Assembly (NCBI RefSeq): GCF_018271975.1
Contig: NZ_JAGUCN010000012.1
Location: forward strand, 62,001-126,000
Source: Carboxylicivirga mesophila
GTDB lineage: Bacteria > Bacteroidota > Bacteroidia > Bacteroidales > Marinilabiliaceae
DNA length: 64,000 nt
Direction of reading: 5' to 3'
This document shows positions 61,844 through 64,000 of this stretch, in pieces. The stretch's first letter is position 1. Every line of letters begins with the position of its first letter. The notes beneath the pieces were generated by a model. It did not search any database, was not told the DNA's origin, and was given only the letters and a program-made list of their open reading frames with translations. Both the position numbers and the translations under genes were made by a program.

Positions 61844-64000
61844 ATGAAGTACGGATATTTTGACGACGAGAGAAGAGAGTATGTGATTACCAACCCACAA
61901 ACACCGTGGCCTTGGATCAACTATTTGGGCAATGAGGACTTTTTTTCATTGGTCTCAAACTCTGCTGGTGGTTATGCATTTTATAAAGATGCTAAGTTCA
62001 GACGCTTAACACGTTACCGGTACAATAATGTGCCTATGGATAATGGCGGGCGTTATTTTTATATCAATGATGGTGGAACAGTTTGGTCACCAGGCTGGAA
62101 ACCATGTAAAACCGAACTGGATAAGTATGAGTGTCGCCACGGCATGAGCTACACGCAAATAACTGGTGCTAAAAATGGCATTGAAGCTGAAACATTGTTC
62201 TTTATTCCGCTAAAAACGTGGGCTGAAGTGCAAAAGGTGAAGTTGACCAATACCACCTCCGGCGTAAAAAAGATTAAGCTGTTCTCGTTTATGGAGTGGT
62301 GCTTATGGAATGCTGAAGATGATCAGAATAACCTGCAGCGAAACCTCTCAACCGGCGAGGTAGAAGTGAAAGGTTCAACTATCTACCATAAAACAGAGTA
62401 TAAGGAAAGGCGTAATCACTATGCTTTCTACCATGTTAATACGGCCATTGATGGTTATGACACCGATCGTGAATCGTTCGTAGGTTTATACAACGAGTTC
62501 TCCGAGCCAAAAGCGGTTATTGAAGGGCGGGCAACCAATTCAGAAGCGCATGGTTGGTCCCCGGTGGCTTCGCATTACATTGAAGTGGAGCTGCAGCCAG
62601 GCGAGTCGAAGGACTTTATATTTGTACTTGGTTACATCGAAAATAAGGAAGAGGACAAGTGGGAAGCCAAGAATGTGATTAACAAACAACCCGCTGAAGC
62701 CGTAATTGAACGCTTCAACACGGTTGAGAAAGTAGAAGCAGCTCTGAATGAGTTGCGCTTGTATTGGGATAAGCTTTTAGGTAAGATTGTGTTGCAAAGT
62801 GGTGATGATAAGCTTAACCGAATGGTGAACATCTGGAATCAGTACCAATGCATGGTCACCTTCAATATGTCACGTTCCGCTTCATTCTTCGAAGTGGGTA
62901 TTGGCAGGGGCATGGGCTTCCGTGATTCCAACCAGGATTTAATTGGCTTCGTTCATCAGGTGCCGGAACGTGCCCGCCAGCGCATTATTGATATTGCATC
63001 TACCCAGTTTCCTGACGGGGGCTGCTACCATCAGTATCAGCCATTGACCAAACGCGGTAACGATGCCATCGGGGGTGGATTTAACGATGATCCAATGTGG
63101 TTGATTCTGGGTGTTGTTAGCTATATTAAAGAAACAGGCGATTTCAGTATATTGGATGAAATGGTGCCATTCGATAATGATATGAGCATTGCGCAAACGC
63201 TGTATGATCACCTGACGATATCCTTTAATCATGTGGTGAATAATTTGGGACCTAACGGATTGCCATTAATTGGTCGGGCCGACTGGAATGATTGTTTAAA
63301 TCTGAACTGTTTCTCAAGCGATCCAAACGAGTCGTTCCAGACAACAGAAAATAATACAGAAGGCTCAAAGGCAGAGTCGGTGATGATAGCCGGATTGTTT
63401 GTGGTTTACGGACAGGAGTATGTGGAGCTGAGCAAGCGAATTGGTAGAGCGGATGAGGCTCAACGTGCACAAAAAGAGGTGAATAAAATGATTGAGGCCG
63501 TTAAAACAAAGGGCTGGGATGGCGAGTGGTTCTTACGTGCTTATGACTTCTACGGTAACAAGGTGGGTAGTGATGAAAACGAGGAAGGTAAAATCTTTAT
63601 TGAATCACAGGGCTGGTGCACCATGGCTGGTATTGGAAAAGAGGAAGGATTGTGTGAGAAGGCATTGGATTCGGTTAAAGAACGCCTGGACTGCGATTAC
63701 GGTATTGTACTGAATAATCCTGCATTCACTAAATATGTGATTGAGTATGGTGAAATATCTACTTATCCGGCCGGATATAAGGAAAACGCGGGCATCTTCT
63801 GTCATAACAACCCATGGATAATGATTGGTGAAACGGTGATTGGTCGCGGAGAGAAAGCCTGGGAATATTATAAAAAAATATGTCCGGCTTACCTTGAGGA
63901 TATAAGTGACTTGCATAAAACTGAACCGTATGTATATGCACAAATGATTGCGGGTAAGGATGCTTACAAGCCTGGTGAGGCCAAAAATTCGTGGCTGACA
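61844..64000 (+). CDS. GH94 cellobiose phosphorylase-like enzyme (partial, runs off the window)
   Basis: 719 codons without a stop, starting at the ATG at 61844 after an AGG-like spacer. The N-terminus [18 protein letters not shown] and blocks such as [31 protein letters not shown] and [16 protein letters not shown] fit GH94 phosphorylases. The DWND motif (residues 480-483) carries the catalytic Asp of the family. Later blocks NNPWIMIGE and [17 protein letters not shown] are also typical, and about 90-100 residues should be missing. The enzyme splits cellobiose or a similar disaccharide with phosphate into glucose 1-phosphate and glucose in the cytosol. Exact substrate (cellobiose, cellodextrin or another) cannot be told. 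It is the third gene of the regulator-symporter operon. Confidence 0.9.
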   Translation, partial: MKYGYFDDERREYVITNPQTPWPWINYLGNEDFFSLVSNSAGGYAFYKDAKFRRLTRYRYNNVPMDNGGRYFYINDGGTVWSPGWKPCKTELDKYECRHGMSYTQITGAKNGIEAETLFFIPLKTWAEVQKVKLTNTTSGVKKIKLFSFMEWCLWNAEDDQNNLQRNLSTGEVEVKGSTIYHKTEYKERRNHYAFYHVNTAIDGYDTDRESFVGLYNEFSEPKAVIEGRATNSEAHGWSPVASHYIEVELQPGESKDFIFVLGYIENKEEDKWEAKNVINKQPAEAVIERFNTVEKVEAALNELRLYWDKLLGKIVLQSGDDKLNRMVNIWNQYQCMVTFNMSRSASFFEVGIGRGMGFRDSNQDLIGFVHQVPERARQRIIDIASTQFPDGGCYHQYQPLTKRGNDAIGGGFNDDPMWLILGVVSYIKETGDFSILDEMVPFDNDMSIAQTLYDHLTISFNHVVNNLGPNGLPLIGRADWNDCLNLNCFSSDPNESFQTTENNTEGSKAESVMIAGLFVVYGQEYVELSKRIGRADEAQRAQKEVNKMIEAVKTKGWDGEWFLRAYDFYGNKVGSDENEEGKIFIESQGWCTMAGIGKEEGLCEKALDSVKERLDCDYGIVLNNPAFTKYVIEYGEISTYPAGYKENAGIFCHNNPWIMIGETVIGRGEKAWEYYKKICPAYLEDISDLHKTEPYVYAQMIAGKDAYKPGEAKNSWLT

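Overview
This 64 kb window comes from a member of the Bacteroidota, probably an anaerobic or facultatively fermentative member of the Bacteroidia. I would guess the Marinilabiliales, but that is an inference from gene content. The evidence is the type IX secretion gene porT beside ubiE, a tamL lipoprotein/beta-barrel gene, the order rpsU-xerC-hpf-tRNAs-tuf-tRNA-secE-nusG-rplKAJL-rpoBC, weak ribosome binding sites, and several promoters of the Bacteroidota type (TTTG or GTTG, 19-21 bases, TAnnTTTG). The start and the middle are core chromosome. I saw no insertion sequence, prophage, CRISPR array or rRNA.

Layout. 1-6.4 kb: menaquinone methyltransferase, PorT, a COG2509 flavoprotein, a TrmH-family methyltransferase and TamL. 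6.7-10.2 kb: class II aldolase, a sodium-dependent transporter and a helix-hairpin-helix protein. 10.3-25.3 kb: the ribosome/transcription block from rpsU to rpoC with tRNA-Tyr, tRNA-Gly and tRNA-Trp embedded, followed by a DUF3467 protein. 25.4-29.1 kb: two peptidoglycan-recycling proteins (NamZ and a serine hydrolase whose family usually carries a GH3 domain that is missing here) and an AlbA_2 protein.

29.3-47.0 kb is the most distinctive part, a [FeFe]-hydrogenase island. It holds two complete sets of NADH-linked hydrogenase genes (hydC1, hydB1, hydA1 and hydB2, hydA2, hydC2) and the maturase gene hydG. Between the two sets lie two sensory H-cluster proteins (one with a PAS domain), a SpoIIE-type phosphatase, two GHKL ATPases (one resembling anti-sigma kinases), two DRTGG-domain proteins, a PHP-family phosphoesterase and two small [2Fe-2S] proteins. 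The likely logic is that the catalytic enzymes exchange electrons between H2, NADH and ferredoxin, while the sensory H-cluster proteins read H2 or redox state and pass it on through protein dephosphorylation and ATPase partners. The output partner (a STAS protein, a sigma factor or the enzymes themselves) is not in the window. The two enzyme sets differ: HydB1 has lost both flanking iron-sulphur domains, and HydA1 has Ser where HydA2 has an H-cluster Cys.

47.2-59 kb: an acyl-CoA dehydrogenase relative, a small outer-membrane barrel, a CvfB-like S1 protein, a complete RND efflux system (TolC, adaptor, pump) followed by two small genes in repeat-bounded DNA, and a chemotaxis receptor. 59.4-64 kb: a sugar-use operon made of a Nudix-type (NrtR family) regulator with its own promoter and candidate operator, a GPH-family symporter with an unusual extra loop, and a GH94 cellobiose-phosphorylase-like gene that runs off the right edge.
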